Source: a virus
DNA: 20,808 nucleotides
Strand: one strand, 5' to 3'
Virus record (IMG/VR): IMGVR_UViG_3300031696_000082
Location: 1-20,808 of that record
Shown: in pieces, positions 1-7,954 of the stretch
How the letters are laid out: every line of letters begins with the position of its first letter
How positions within the stretch are numbered: position 1 is the stretch's first letter
Notes under the pieces: generated by a model
What the model was told of the DNA's origin: nothing
Database searches by the model: none
The model's input: the letters and a program-made list of their open reading frames with translations, nothing else
Translations under genes and position numbers: made by a program

Positions 1-71
1 CAGCAATACTTAAAGCTGAGCTAGAGTCTGAATCTGCAACAACACAATGGCTTCTTAGTAAACTATTTTAA
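1..71 (+). CDS. C-terminal end of an unknown, probably virion, gene (partial)
   Basis: An open frame enters from the left edge in the frame of base 3 and stops at TAA (69-71). Its 22 visible residues end in ATTQWLLSKLF. The other two + frames close within the first 25 bases, so this is the only frame that can continue a gene from the left. It lies 29 nt before the next virion gene on the same strand, so it is probably the end of another late structural gene. Too little is visible to name it. Confidence 0.55.
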   Translation, partial: AILKAELESESATTQWLLSKLF

Positions 72-100
72 TAAAGTTACAAGAAATAAAGGTATATAAA

Positions 101-928
101 ATGGCATTCCCACTAGAGCGTTTTGGAAAAGTATCGAAGATATCATCAGTTGGTTCTACTAATACTGGTGCAGCTAACACTGGTAAAGGGTTAGGTGCTA
201 GGGTAAATGCAATTAAAAGTGTAGCTCAGAATAAAAACAATAGTAAACGAACTAGAGCACTTATGGAAAATGCCTTAAGTTTTGAACCAATAAACGCAAA
301 CACTCAGAAAACTCAAGGAGGAAATGTTCAATCCGACATGGATGTGTTTACGAAAGTTATACAGGAAGAAACTGAGATACCTGAAGTTAAAGGCGCTGAA
401 GTTTCTGAAGTAAAGTCTAGTAAGAATACAACTTCTAATATAAATCTTTCTGAGTTAGCTGAAAAACTAGCTGAGACTACAAACGATCCTAACTTTATAA
501 GTGCAGTTAAAAATCTAGCAAAGAAACATAATACAACACCAAATAAAATATACGGTATTATTAATGGAGAGAGTGCATGGGACCCTACAGCCTCTAATGC
601 AGGCGGTTATAAGTCTTTATTTGCACTTGGAGTAGTGGCTTCAGAAGAAGCAGGTATTGACTACGATAACCTTACAACAATGTCACCAAGTGAACAAGTA
701 GCTGAGTACGGTAAGTACTTGGATCGTTGGAACTACGATGGAAGCGTATCATTAGGATTGATGCAAGCTGCCCCAGGTCTAGCCAAAAAATTAAAAGGAT
801 CTCCAGTCAATACAGTAGTGTATGCTAAAGACTCTCCTGAGTGGAACGCTAATCCAGGTTGGCGCTCTGCTAAAGATGGTGACATAACATTGGCTAGTAT
901 TGACGCATACTATAATAAAGGTAAATAA
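101..928 (+). CDS. Virion-associated lytic transglycosylase-like protein
   Basis: This 275-residue protein probably cuts peptidoglycan during DNA entry or is part of the virion. Residues 1-115 are low-complexity (Ser, Thr, Asn, Lys) with no signal peptide, which argues against an exported enzyme. Residues about 120-275 resemble phage SLT-like muramidase domains: GESAWDP at 156-162 supplies a candidate catalytic Glu157. The end, with NPGW at 251-254 followed by a short Asp/Gly segment and ASIDAYY, matches the close of phage transglycosylase domains. The usual GxxGLxQ motif after the catalytic Glu is replaced by GGYKSLFALGV, so activity is not certain. AAAGG lies 8 nt before the ATG. The next gene starts 2 nt after the stop. 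The role is inferred from domain resemblance and position among late genes. Confidence 0.6.
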   Translation: MAFPLERFGKVSKISSVGSTNTGAANTGKGLGARVNAIKSVAQNKNNSKRTRALMENALSFEPINANTQKTQGGNVQSDMDVFTKVIQEETEIPEVKGAEVSEVKSSKNTTSNINLSELAEKLAETTNDPNFISAVKNLAKKHNTTPNKIYGIINGESAWDPTASNAGGYKSLFALGVVASEEAGIDYDNLTTMSPSEQVAEYGKYLDRWNYDGSVSLGLMQAAPGLAKKLKGSPVNTVVYAKDSPEWNANPGWRSAKDGDITLASIDAYYNKGK

Positions 929-930
929 AA

Positions 931-1503
931 ATGGACGGACCAATACCAGGACAGTCTCTCGCTAGAGAGCCAAGAAATGCAATCATGGAGAGGCCACCTG
1001 AGATCTCTGATCCAAATGAGGCTGTTGAGTATTACTTAGAACGTATTGCTAACCCAGAAATCCTAGACAATATATTGCATACACTAGAGGTAGGACTACC
1101 AGTTGATATACTAGCTCAAGCCATGCTTACAACAGGGGTTGCACAGGGTATACATAACGTAGACGTTAGCTATGTTATTTCTAGTGTAGTACAGGAGTAC
1201 ATTACGTCTACTGCCCTTGAAGCTGAGATTGATTTTAAAGAAACCTTTTCCAACAAAGACGAGAAAAAAGAGGTACAGAAAAGCCGTGTTGATACTATGC
1301 TTCGTAAAGCTTTAGATGATACGCCAGAGGATGAACAGGACATTGGTTATCAAATGGTATCAGATATATCTGACATGGTGTCTAGCGATATAGCTGCTAG
1401 TAGTCCAGAAGATAGTGATGAAGAAGTAGAAGAAGTAGAAGAAGAGGTTACAGAGAGTAAGCCAGCTGGGTTAATGAGTAGAGGACAGAATAATGGTAAG
1501 TAA
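931..1503 (+). CDS. Conserved phage protein with PIPGQSL N-terminus, probably structural
   Basis: This acidic 190-residue protein begins MDGPIPGQSLAREP followed by MERPPEISDPNEA. From memory this opening is shared by an unnamed protein family in many marine podoviruses and some cyanomyoviruses. The middle (about residues 45-95) looks helical and hydrophobic; the C-terminal third is strongly acidic, with a run of Glu/Val at about 163-173. No catalytic motif is visible. Its AAAGG ribosome site is embedded in the last codons of the transglycosylase gene, 2 nt upstream, so the two are likely translated together. The end overlaps the next gene by 11 nt. A virion or assembly role is inferred only from its position in the late operon. 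Confidence 0.7.
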   Translation: MDGPIPGQSLAREPRNAIMERPPEISDPNEAVEYYLERIANPEILDNILHTLEVGLPVDILAQAMLTTGVAQGIHNVDVSYVISSVVQEYITSTALEAEIDFKETFSNKDEKKEVQKSRVDTMLRKALDDTPEDEQDIGYQMVSDISDMVSSDIAASSPEDSDEEVEEVEEEVTESKPAGLMSRGQNNGK

Positions 1504-2500
1504 ACTTGGGTTTCAGATGGGTCTTGGTGCCTACGCTAGGTCTGAAATGGATAAAGAAGCTCTGGTTGCAGCTCGCGTCCAAGAACTAAATGATAAAAAA
1601 AGACAATGGCTCTTTACTTCGTATCAAACAGATAGGGCTGCAAGATCAAAGACTGTTGCTGCTCGTAAAACTTTAATTAAAAAGGCGATGGGTGAGGGGT
1701 TTTCTAAGAAGGCTGCTTATCTTCTTGAGTCCACTGGTGAGTTATCTGAGCAGCTAAGTCGTATCTCTGAACTAAAATCAAAGGGTAAATACAATAGAGA
1801 AAAAGTTACTCTAATGAGTGATATGGTTCTGCAAACACTTGAGGATAAGCCAGAGGAACAGCAAGCAGCGGCACTAGCCTACATAGCACAAGGCGATCTT
1901 AACTTTAGTAGTACTTCTGAGTTTGAAGATGAGTTTGTTAACGCTATCTTTAGTGCTGACCCAGATTCTTTAAAGAAAGCTACAGAATTATACTCTGATG
2001 TTATGGCGGGTGGTGGTGCTGGAGGTCTAAACTTTGGTTCTCTGGGCTTAAGTTCACGCCCCTTCGGAGACTACGGAACCACACAAAGGGCTGGTGTTGA
2101 TAAACTTATTGCTCAAAGAACAGAAGGTTTCTTTAAGGAAAGCACATTTACTTACAGCAATAATGGTGAGGATGTAAGATTTAAAGGGGAAGATAAAGAA
2201 GCTGCTCAAGACCTGTTTAACAAGATGAATAAGGTAATAGAAGAAAGTTACTACGACCCTAGCATGGTTGGTGATTGGAAAGCTTCTATTGATATTATGG
2301 CAAGAAACCTGAAGTTACAATCTGATGCAGGTCTTAAGGTTAATGAATACGTAATATCAGCAGACCCTAACTTTGAGCCAGCCGTTCCAACAATAGCTGG
2401 TGAAGGTTCTGATGAGGAACCACTGGATAATGGTGTGACACCAAGTGTAGTTGAAGAAGTAACTACTTCAACTAATCCACTTGATATGGGATCATATTAA
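1493..2500 (+). CDS. Probable internal virion or structural protein
   Basis: This 335-residue protein matches no family I recognise. The N-terminal part is rich in Lys, Arg, Glu and Ala and probably helical. A glycine-rich stretch (MAGGGAGG and following, about residues 170-185) divides it, and the C-terminal 50 residues are acidic and Pro/Thr-rich. There is no signal peptide or clear membrane segment. The ATG lies inside the previous gene (11-nt overlap) and is preceded by AGAGGA at 7 nt, which supports this start. Sitting between the transglycosylase-type gene and the 1175-residue virion gene, it occupies the place of the internal core proteins of T7-like phages. That assignment is inference from order. 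Confidence 0.6.
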   Translation: MVSKLGFQMGLGAYARSEMDKEALVAARVQELNDKKRQWLFTSYQTDRAARSKTVAARKTLIKKAMGEGFSKKAAYLLESTGELSEQLSRISELKSKGKYNREKVTLMSDMVLQTLEDKPEEQQAAALAYIAQGDLNFSSTSEFEDEFVNAIFSADPDSLKKATELYSDVMAGGGAGGLNFGSLGLSSRPFGDYGTTQRAGVDKLIAQRTEGFFKESTFTYSNNGEDVRFKGEDKEAAQDLFNKMNKVIEESYYDPSMVGDWKASIDIMARNLKLQSDAGLKVNEYVISADPNFEPAVPTIAGEGSDEEPLDNGVTPSVVEEVTTSTNPLDMGSY

Positions 2501-2526
2501 ATAAGTTTTAGGATTGTATAAAGACA

Positions 2527-5500
2527 ATGGTTGAATATATTGAGCGTGTAAAAGACGGTGCCTTCATGGACTTGAAGGATGACTATGACTTTCAAGTTGA
2601 CTTAGTTCAATTCTTTAGTGGTGGTCGATACAAAAAGTCTAGAGAAGAAATGAAGGAAGCAGGCTTTGAAGGTCTTACAGAAGAGTTTATTACTCACATG
2701 CGTTTTCAAAACTCTAACGAAGTTACAGCACTTATGGATCTTAACTACGTAAACGATAAGACTGCAAACCGAAAGGGAAAAGAGTCTTTTGGTAACTTAA
2801 TACAGGCTTGGGATAACTCTGACAGTGTAGGTACAGGATTCTTTGATGGCGCTAGTGATTACATCTATGGCACTATATCAGCCCCTTCTACCTACGTAGG
2901 TATAGGGAGTCTTGGTCTGGGTAAACTAGGTGCCAAGGCTGCAACGAAGGGTACTCAAATGCTTGTTCGCTCAAGCATACAGAAGAGTGTTGTAAAGGAT
3001 ACCCTGAAGCAGAGTGTTGTAAAGGATACCCTGAAGCAGAGTGTTGTAAAGAATACTCTAAAGGGTGTGGGAACTGGTTTTGTAGCTGAGTCTGCTATAG
3101 GTGGTGTTACTGCTTACGGCGCAGGCGAGACAAGAGAAGGACTAATAGAAGGTTATGAATACTCTGCTGCTGACCTAGCAAAAGAAGCTGGTATATCAGG
3201 ACTATTTGGCGCTGTGTTAGGTGGTGGTGGTGGTGCTCTAACGGGAGCAAAGGTATTTAATAAGTCTGAACTTGCTGCAAAGATGGCTATATCTACAGAA
3301 GAAGCTCGTAAGAAGGCAGCTGAGAAAGCCAAAAAAACTATTGATGGTGCTTCAGCAGAGCAAAAGAGTCTTGCGACAGGTAGGATTGTTGATCTTGAAG
3401 CTACTTTAGCTGCGAGAGCGGGTGACAGAAGTTCTAATATCCTTGAGCCACTAGACCCTACCCGTGTGGCGATGGGTGAAACAATACTTAAAGGTATCTC
3501 TGACCTAGATACCAAAGGTGAACTGTCATCTGGCTTGTCGATGGACACTATAAGAAGCATAACCGCTGCAACAATTGATATTGTAAATGCATTTGAAGTG
3601 AAGCCTAACGAAAGAATTACTTCTACTGTAGCCAGGCTTTTAGATGATCCATCTGTTGACTCTGGTTTGCAGATTAGTACTTTAGAGAAAATAAGGAGTG
3701 ACTATGGCCTGACTAGGCAGCAGATGTCCTACGTCTACTTGGCTGACGTGTCTCGCGCAGGTAAAATACTAGCTGAGCAATCAAGGATAGCTAAGGCAAC
3801 AAAGAAAGCTGGCAGAACATTTAGATCAGCCTCTGAAGAGGCAGCTGACAGTGCAACTCGTGTAGGTATGGACATAAATACTCTTGCTAAGCATGGGCTA
3901 TCATCCTTTGATGATCAAGCTGTTGCTGAAATGTCTAGTGAAGTAATAAAGAACTCTACTAAGAGAACAGCTGGAACTAAGTTCTATAACTTTCTTCAAG
4001 ATGCTGATCAAATGCGTATTGCATTTATGACTTCTCAGTTTACTACGACTGCACGTAACGTTACTTCAACTGCGTTGCTGGCTGCTGTTGATATATCTGA
4101 TGAGTTTTTCAGGGGAATGATAAGAGGTGTTCAAGGAAAGCCTACCAATTTAGTTAGGCGTATGTCGTCTACTGTTAGAGGTATGTCTTTCGACAACGCA
4201 ACAGCTGAGGTTCTTCGTGATGCATTCCTAGAGCAGATGCCTGAGGAGTATACTAAGACATTCTATAACACACTACGTATGGAAGTAGGTACACAAAGTA
4301 CCTCACGTATGGCTAAAGCAGGTCGCTTGGTTAACCTTGTGAACACATCTTTTGATACTGCCTTTAAGGAAGGTGCATTGTTCTCAAGCCTAGACAGACA
4401 ACTGAGTGATTTGGGAGATGAGACACTTGGTCTTACAGTGAAAGACTTTCTTGAGAAGGGTGGACGCTTAGACAATCTACCAGATGGTTTTATGGCTAAG
4501 TCTGTGGATGATGCAAACAGATTTACAATGCAGCGTACATACGAAGGGGATGAATCTCAATTTGGCATAAGAGCTAGGCAGGTATCCGCCTTAAACCAGA
4601 AGTATCCTTTTCTTATTTCTGCAGTCTTGGGTGTTCCCTTCCCACGATATGTAGCTAACCACATAGAGATGATTGCAGACTACACACCGATACTTGGTGC
4701 TGTTGTACCAGCACTAAAAAAGGCAGGCATAAATATAGGTGGTGATGCGTTTAAGTCTAACGAAGACAGGATGGTTAGACAATTAACTGGTACGGTGGCT
4801 ATTGGCCTAGGTTACATGTTTGCTAGGGAAAAAGAGGGTGAAGTAGATTACGGATCTATGGAAACAGCAGTAGGTGGTGACGCTGACCTAGCTCCATCAG
4901 CTGGCTTTCTAATTGCACCTATGTTTTTAGGTGACTTACTCTATAGACACAATGAAGGTCTAACTCTACCATCCAAATGGAAAACCCTAAAAGAAACTGG
5001 TGCAGTTTTAGGTGGTTTAGGTGACCTAGGTATTGATTTTTCATTAGCTGAAGAAACAGTTAAGTCTATAAAAGATGGAAACATTACAGAAAACTTACAG
5101 AAACAATTAGGTAATATAGCGGCTACCTTTACCTATCCTGGTACACTAGCTAGAGACATCACTGGCCAGTTCTCTTACGAAGCAGCTGGGACACCATACG
5201 TAAGAGACATTGATGGTATCGGACCAGTTGCTAACATGGGGGCAGGGTCAGCAACAAGCGATAAAGACTTACCTAAAAGTATGAAGGGTGAAAGAGGGAG
5301 TTATCAAACACTGTTTGGTCAAGCTACAAGAATGTTGATGGATTCTGATACACTGCAGTACACACAATCTTTTAGCAAAAACCCTAATAATGACATTGAC
5401 TACTACTCACCCTTTAACCCTGCACCTATCGGTAAGATGAACCCATTGCTTAAACAAATATCTGGCTTACAACAAAATGCCCCTATGACAGAGCTACAAC

Positions 5501-6054
5501 GTGAAATGAATAAGTTGTACATAGAAGAGTATGAAGTTTATAGTAACAGGTCAGCACCTAACGCAGCGATTGACTACGTTCTTAGGTTTAAACTAGCCAA
5601 CAGTATGCCAAAAGCATTTAAGGAGTGGAGACAGAGTGCAGAAATTAAGGCTGGTAACAATAATACCTACGACGAAATATCTTCTGACGCAAACCTAAGT
5701 GAAAGATCTAGTGAAATAAAGAAAAAAGCACTAGAAGATTTTATGAAGAACTTCATCAGTTCTCAAAGGGAAATTATAACTGAGTCATTCAACAATATAA
5801 TGACAGAAAGACCTATACAAGCCAGAGGCTTTATACGTAACAACTACGAGTTACAGCGTAAAGAAGTGGGTGCTGAATACTTTAATCGTGCTGTTCAGCA
5901 ACTAGAAAACTTTGACTTCAAGACTTCTGAAGAATTTCTAGCAGACTCTGATGATATACTAGAAGAGTTAAACAGGCGTATGTTTATTATGAATACAGCT
6001 AAACAGATAAAGGCAGCTGAAGAACAACCTAAGTTCTCTATTGTTAATAGATAA
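2527..6054 (+). CDS. Large internal (ejection-type) virion protein
   Basis: At 1175 residues this is the largest gene in the window and the last of the + strand operon. Size, order and composition resemble the large internal core proteins of T7-like phages (T7 gp16), which enter the cell envelope during DNA delivery. Hydrophobic Gly/Ala-rich stretches occur near residues 121-139, 224-240 and 753-767; the last could span a membrane. The rest is mostly charged and helical. Residues about 153-179 are a 9-residue unit repeated three times ((K/Q)SVVKDTLK). No enzymatic motif is seen; the lytic domain may be supplied by the separate protein at 101-928. The ribosome site is weak (AGGA about 13 nt upstream). 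A terminator hairpin begins 5 nt after the stop. Confidence 0.65.
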   Translation: MVEYIERVKDGAFMDLKDDYDFQVDLVQFFSGGRYKKSREEMKEAGFEGLTEEFITHMRFQNSNEVTALMDLNYVNDKTANRKGKESFGNLIQAWDNSDSVGTGFFDGASDYIYGTISAPSTYVGIGSLGLGKLGAKAATKGTQMLVRSSIQKSVVKDTLKQSVVKDTLKQSVVKNTLKGVGTGFVAESAIGGVTAYGAGETREGLIEGYEYSAADLAKEAGISGLFGAVLGGGGGALTGAKVFNKSELAAKMAISTEEARKKAAEKAKKTIDGASAEQKSLATGRIVDLEATLAARAGDRSSNILEPLDPTRVAMGETILKGISDLDTKGELSSGLSMDTIRSITAATIDIVNAFEVKPNERITSTVARLLDDPSVDSGLQISTLEKIRSDYGLTRQQMSYVYLADVSRAGKILAEQSRIAKATKKAGRTFRSASEEAADSATRVGMDINTLAKHGLSSFDDQAVAEMSSEVIKNSTKRTAGTKFYNFLQDADQMRIAFMTSQFTTTARNVTSTALLAAVDISDEFFRGMIRGVQGKPTNLVRRMSSTVRGMSFDNATAEVLRDAFLEQMPEEYTKTFYNTLRMEVGTQSTSRMAKAGRLVNLVNTSFDTAFKEGALFSSLDRQLSDLGDETLGLTVKDFLEKGGRLDNLPDGFMAKSVDDANRFTMQRTYEGDESQFGIRARQVSALNQKYPFLISAVLGVPFPRYVANHIEMIADYTPILGAVVPALKKAGINIGGDAFKSNEDRMVRQLTGTVAIGLGYMFAREKEGEVDYGSMETAVGGDADLAPSAGFLIAPMFLGDLLYRHNEGLTLPSKWKTLKETGAVLGGLGDLGIDFSLAEETVKSIKDGNITENLQKQLGNIAATFTYPGTLARDITGQFSYEAAGTPYVRDIDGIGPVANMGAGSATSDKDLPKSMKGERGSYQTLFGQATRMLMDSDTLQYTQSFSKNPNNDIDYYSPFNPAPIGKMNPLLKQISGLQQNAPMTELQREMNKLYIEEYEVYSNRSAPNAAIDYVLRFKLANSMPKAFKEWRQSAEIKAGNNNTYDEISSDANLSERSSEIKKKALEDFMKNFISSQREIITESFNNIMTERPIQARGFIRNNYELQRKEVGAEYFNRAVQQLENFDFKTSEEFLADSDDILEELNRRMFIMNTAKQIKAAEEQPKFSIVNR
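2984..3064 (+). repeat. In-frame tandem repeat, three 27-nt units
   Basis: Units 2984-3010 and 3011-3037 are identical, and a diverged third unit covers 3038-3064. Each encodes nine residues of the form SVVKDTLKQ in the large virion protein. The unit length is a multiple of three, so copy number can change without breaking the frame. Confidence 0.9.
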
Positions 6055-6058
6055 ATAA

Positions 6059-6085
6059 AAACCCCCAGTGTTTAGCTGGGGGTTT
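6059..6085. terminator. Bidirectional terminator between convergent operons
   Basis: A perfect 10-bp stem (AAACCCCCAG with CTGGGGGTTT) surrounds a 7-nt loop (6069-6075). It lies 5 nt after the stop of the + strand virion operon and 10 nt beyond the stop of the last - strand gene. Reading the - strand, the stem is followed by TTTTATTTAT, a good U-tract. Reading the + strand, only TTTAGTCT follows, which is weaker. Confidence 0.85.
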
Positions 6086-6094
6086 AGTCTAAGT

Positions 6095-6313
6095 TTATTT
6101 CTTTTTATTGTTAAGCATTCGGCTGCTATATCTATAAGCTTCATCTACTACATCGTCTGACCGTACGTACTTGCCAGATGCTAGCAGACCAGACAGTGCA
6201 CATCCAGCATAGTATTCCTCTAACGGTACTAAGGACAGCGTAGTATTTTTATTAACGTTAACGAACTCTTGGGCTTCTTGCTCAAGGGTTTTCTTTTTTG
6301 ATAGATCAGACAT
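6095..6313 (-). CDS. Small conserved phage protein of unknown function
   Basis: This 72-residue protein has a charged N-terminus, a central segment with YYAGCALSGLLAS (about residues 34-46) and an end with RSDDVVDEAYRYSSRML. From memory a family of small phage and prophage proteins shares the layout 'ISLRDYFAAxAL-GLLA ... A-xIADAML'; its function is unknown. The start is supported by AGGT 4 nt before the ATG, overlapping the stop of the upstream DUF3310 gene 2 nt away. It is the last gene of the - strand unit, just before the terminator. Confidence 0.65.
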   Translation of the reverse strand: MSDLSKKKTLEQEAQEFVNVNKNTTLSLVPLEEYYAGCALSGLLASGKYVRSDDVVDEAYRYSSRMLNNKKK

Positions 6314-6315
6314 GT

Positions 6316-6630
6316 TTACCTATGCTTTTCTTTGAGAGCTAAGTTAGCTTGGTTCAGATACCATGCAGCCTTATTCATATCCTCTGTGGGGTTACCCTTG
6401 TAGAAGGCACGGTGGTTGTACTTCATTACGTTACCACGACAGTAGGCTACAAACCCATCAATACCTAAGACCTGTCTGATGTACTCAATACATTCAATAC
6501 CATCTGTGTGGTTGTAGTGGTAAGGTTTTTGGACTGGATCAAAGTTAGGAATAAGATCAGTGTCGCACTCAGGGCAGGTGTTGTCATCATGTAAGTAACT
6601 CTCACAGACATTACAGAACTCTTGCTTCAT
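6316..6630 (-). CDS. DUF3310 protein with N-terminal zinc ribbon (gp1.7-like)
   Basis: Residues about 35-104 carry the DUF3310 pattern: KPYHY, GIECIEYI, CRGNVMKYNHRA and KAAWYL. Phage proteins with this domain are often annotated as nucleotide kinases because T7 gp1.7 is grouped with them; activity here is not shown. Residues 6-22 hold two Cys pairs (CNVC at 6-9, CPEC at 19-22) that form a probable zinc ribbon. I place the start at 6630, giving 104 residues, because AAGAAGG lies 6 nt upstream and this ATG shares its A with the TAA stop of phoH (TAATG). The longer frame from 6663 would overlap phoH by 34 nt with no better ribosome site. Confidence 0.8.
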   Translation of the reverse strand: MKQEFCNVCESYLHDDNTCPECDTDLIPNFDPVQKPYHYNHTDGIECIEYIRQVLGIDGFVAYCRGNVMKYNHRAFYKGNPTEDMNKAAWYLNQANLALKEKHR

Positions 6631-7349
6631 TACAGACCTTCTTTCATAAATACTTTGACCCACTCAGCACAGATGCCACTCCGCACAATGTCGTCAACAC
6701 CAAACTCAACGATGGGTACATCAAGGTAGTACTTCTTTGAAAGGTGTATGACCTTAGCTAGGCCACTCTGTCCCTTCAGGTCTGACTGCTGGATGTCTCC
6801 GTTGAGGACGATTGTACTGCCTTCGCCCACTCGTGTCAACAGCATCTTGATTTCTGATACCTCAATGTTCTGGGCTTCGTCTACTATTATAAAGGCATTG
6901 TCAAAGCTACGTCCACGCATGAGAGCTAGGGTAGCAACTTCTATATTGCCTGCCTTTAAACCTGTTTCGACTGCACCCTTACCTAGGTGCTTCGTTAGTA
7001 CATCAAAAACAGGTAAGGCCCAAGGCTGAGCTTTCTCTTCAAGGGTTCCAGGAAGAAAGCCAATGTCCTTGCCCACTGCTACATGTGGCCTAGTGATGAC
7101 AATCTTATCTATCTCTTTGAGGGTGTAGAGATCAGCAGCACAAGTAGCTGTCACGTAAGTCTTACCTGTACCAGCTGGACCTAAGATTAGAACCTGTTTG
7201 CTACCGCCTATAGCTTCTATTAGTTCCCTCTGCTTGTCTGTACGAGGTACTATACCTGACGTAGGCTTGACTGATGCACCCTTGTACGTAGTCTTACGCC
7301 TAGATCGTGTCTGCTTCTTCGGAGGCTCTTCATTAGACAGTGACAACAT
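6630..7349 (-). CDS. phoH: PhoH-like P-loop ATPase
   Basis: This 239-residue protein has the PhoH ATPase core: Walker A GPAGTGKT (57-64), ITRPHVAVGKDIGFLPG (85-101), Walker B FIIVDEAQN (153-161), NGDIQQSD (183-190) and VRSGICAEW (222-230). PhoH-like proteins are frequent in marine phages; ATP binding is secure but the role is not. Bacterial relatives are tied to phosphate stress or RNA metabolism. The N-terminal 30 residues are basic and probably disordered. The start at 7349 overlaps the upstream gene by 17 nt, with AAGGAA about 11 nt before it. No Pho-box-like site was seen. Confidence 0.93.
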   Translation of the reverse strand: MLSLSNEEPPKKQTRSRRKTTYKGASVKPTSGIVPRTDKQRELIEAIGGSKQVLILGPAGTGKTYVTATCAADLYTLKEIDKIVITRPHVAVGKDIGFLPGTLEEKAQPWALPVFDVLTKHLGKGAVETGLKAGNIEVATLALMRGRSFDNAFIIVDEAQNIEVSEIKMLLTRVGEGSTIVLNGDIQQSDLKGQSGLAKVIHLSKKYYLDVPIVEFGVDDIVRSGICAEWVKVFMKEGL

Positions 7350-7821
7350 GCTTTGAGTTTTCCTTTACGTAGCTTAGTGGTAGTATAGTCATAAGATCCC
7401 CACGGTCTGCTCGACCATAGAGTCCAAAGTCACCCTTGTAGTACTCAGTACATCTCTTTTGTAGGTCTAGGTAGATGTCGTCTGGGTTTACTAGGTAGAA
7501 AGCTTCTTCACCTCTTACTGCAATGAACCTATCAACACCGTTAGGTACACCCCAACCCTTAGTAGGTTGCCAATTGGGAGGACGTTTAACAGTCTTTAAC
7601 TCCCACCATATAGTATAGGTTACTTCACTTGAACGAGAAAAACGTTTAGCTGCCTTAACATCTATACGTCCAAACTCTTTATCTAGGAGATCCCAGTGCT
7701 GGCTTATATCCTCATCCTTGGTGGCTTTACGAACATAGTTTTCACCCCTCAGTGCAGCGAACTCTTGTTCAGAAGCTGTGCCTTCGAGGTAGGACTGAGC
7801 ATTTCTTTTAATGTAGGCCAT
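7333..7821 (-). CDS. Conserved phage protein, possible PD-(D/E)XK-like fold
   Basis: I choose the start at 7821 (162 residues): AAGGAG lies 7 nt before this ATG, whereas the earlier in-frame ATG at 7848 falls inside the tRNA gene. Residues 52-60 (RIDVKAAKR) and 71-77 (IWWELKT) contain D-x-K and E-x-K patterns, and GVDRFIAVRGEEAFYLVNPDDI follows at 95-116. From memory this resembles a phage family with 'DVKGxKR ... W-E ... aDfIAfe'. The spacing is compatible with a PD-(D/E)XK nuclease-type core, but I cannot confirm the fold, so no function is assigned. It lies between phoH, which it overlaps by 17 nt, and the tRNA. Confidence 0.65.
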   Translation of the reverse strand: MAYIKRNAQSYLEGTASEQEFAALRGENYVRKATKDEDISQHWDLLDKEFGRIDVKAAKRFSRSSEVTYTIWWELKTVKRPPNWQPTKGWGVPNGVDRFIAVRGEEAFYLVNPDDIYLDLQKRCTEYYKGDFGLYGRADRGDLMTILPLSYVKENSKHVVTV

Positions 7822-7840
7822 CTTAGTACTCCTTAACATG

Positions 7841-7917
7841 TGGTCCACCCCGCAGGACTCGAACCTGCAACCTAGTCATTAGAAGTGACTTGCTCTATCC
7901 AGTTGAGCTAGGGGTGG
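7841..7917 (-). tRNA. tRNA-Arg (anticodon UCU)
   Basis: The cloverleaf is complete. The acceptor stem CCACCCC/GGGGTGG is followed by discriminator A and an encoded CCA (7841-7843). The D stem is GCTC/GAGC with GG in its loop. The anticodon stem AGTCA/TGACT holds the loop CTTCTAA, so the anticodon is TCT, reading AGA. The variable loop is AGGTT, and the T arm is GCAGG-TTCGAGT-CCTGC. All stems pair perfectly, so it should be functional. It lies between the ribonucleotide reductase gene (37 nt away) and the next - strand gene, and is probably processed from their shared transcript. The virion genes use AGA often, consistent with a tRNA that supports late translation. Confidence 0.96.
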
Positions 7918-7954
7918 TTAAGTAGCAGTTTAAACACATGCTTAGGTGTGCATC

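Noticed and set aside
3153-3560. 135-residue frame on the - strand inside the large virion gene
   Set aside because: It lies antisense within a well-supported 1175-residue gene, has no ribosome site, and its Ser/Ala/Pro-rich composition is that of a shadow frame. The same applies to 4263-4475.
6631-6663. Upstream ATG (6663) for the DUF3310 gene
   Set aside because: It overlaps phoH by 34 nt, whereas the ATG at 6630 shares a base with the phoH stop and has AAGAAGG 6 nt before it.
7822-7848. Upstream ATG (7848) as start of the 162-residue gene
   Set aside because: It would put coding sequence inside the tRNA acceptor stem, and the ATG at 7821 has a well-spaced AAGGAG.
7918-7954. Phage attachment site at the tRNA gene
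   Set aside because: No integrase, excisionase or repressor is present, and no repeat of the tRNA end was seen elsewhere in the window.
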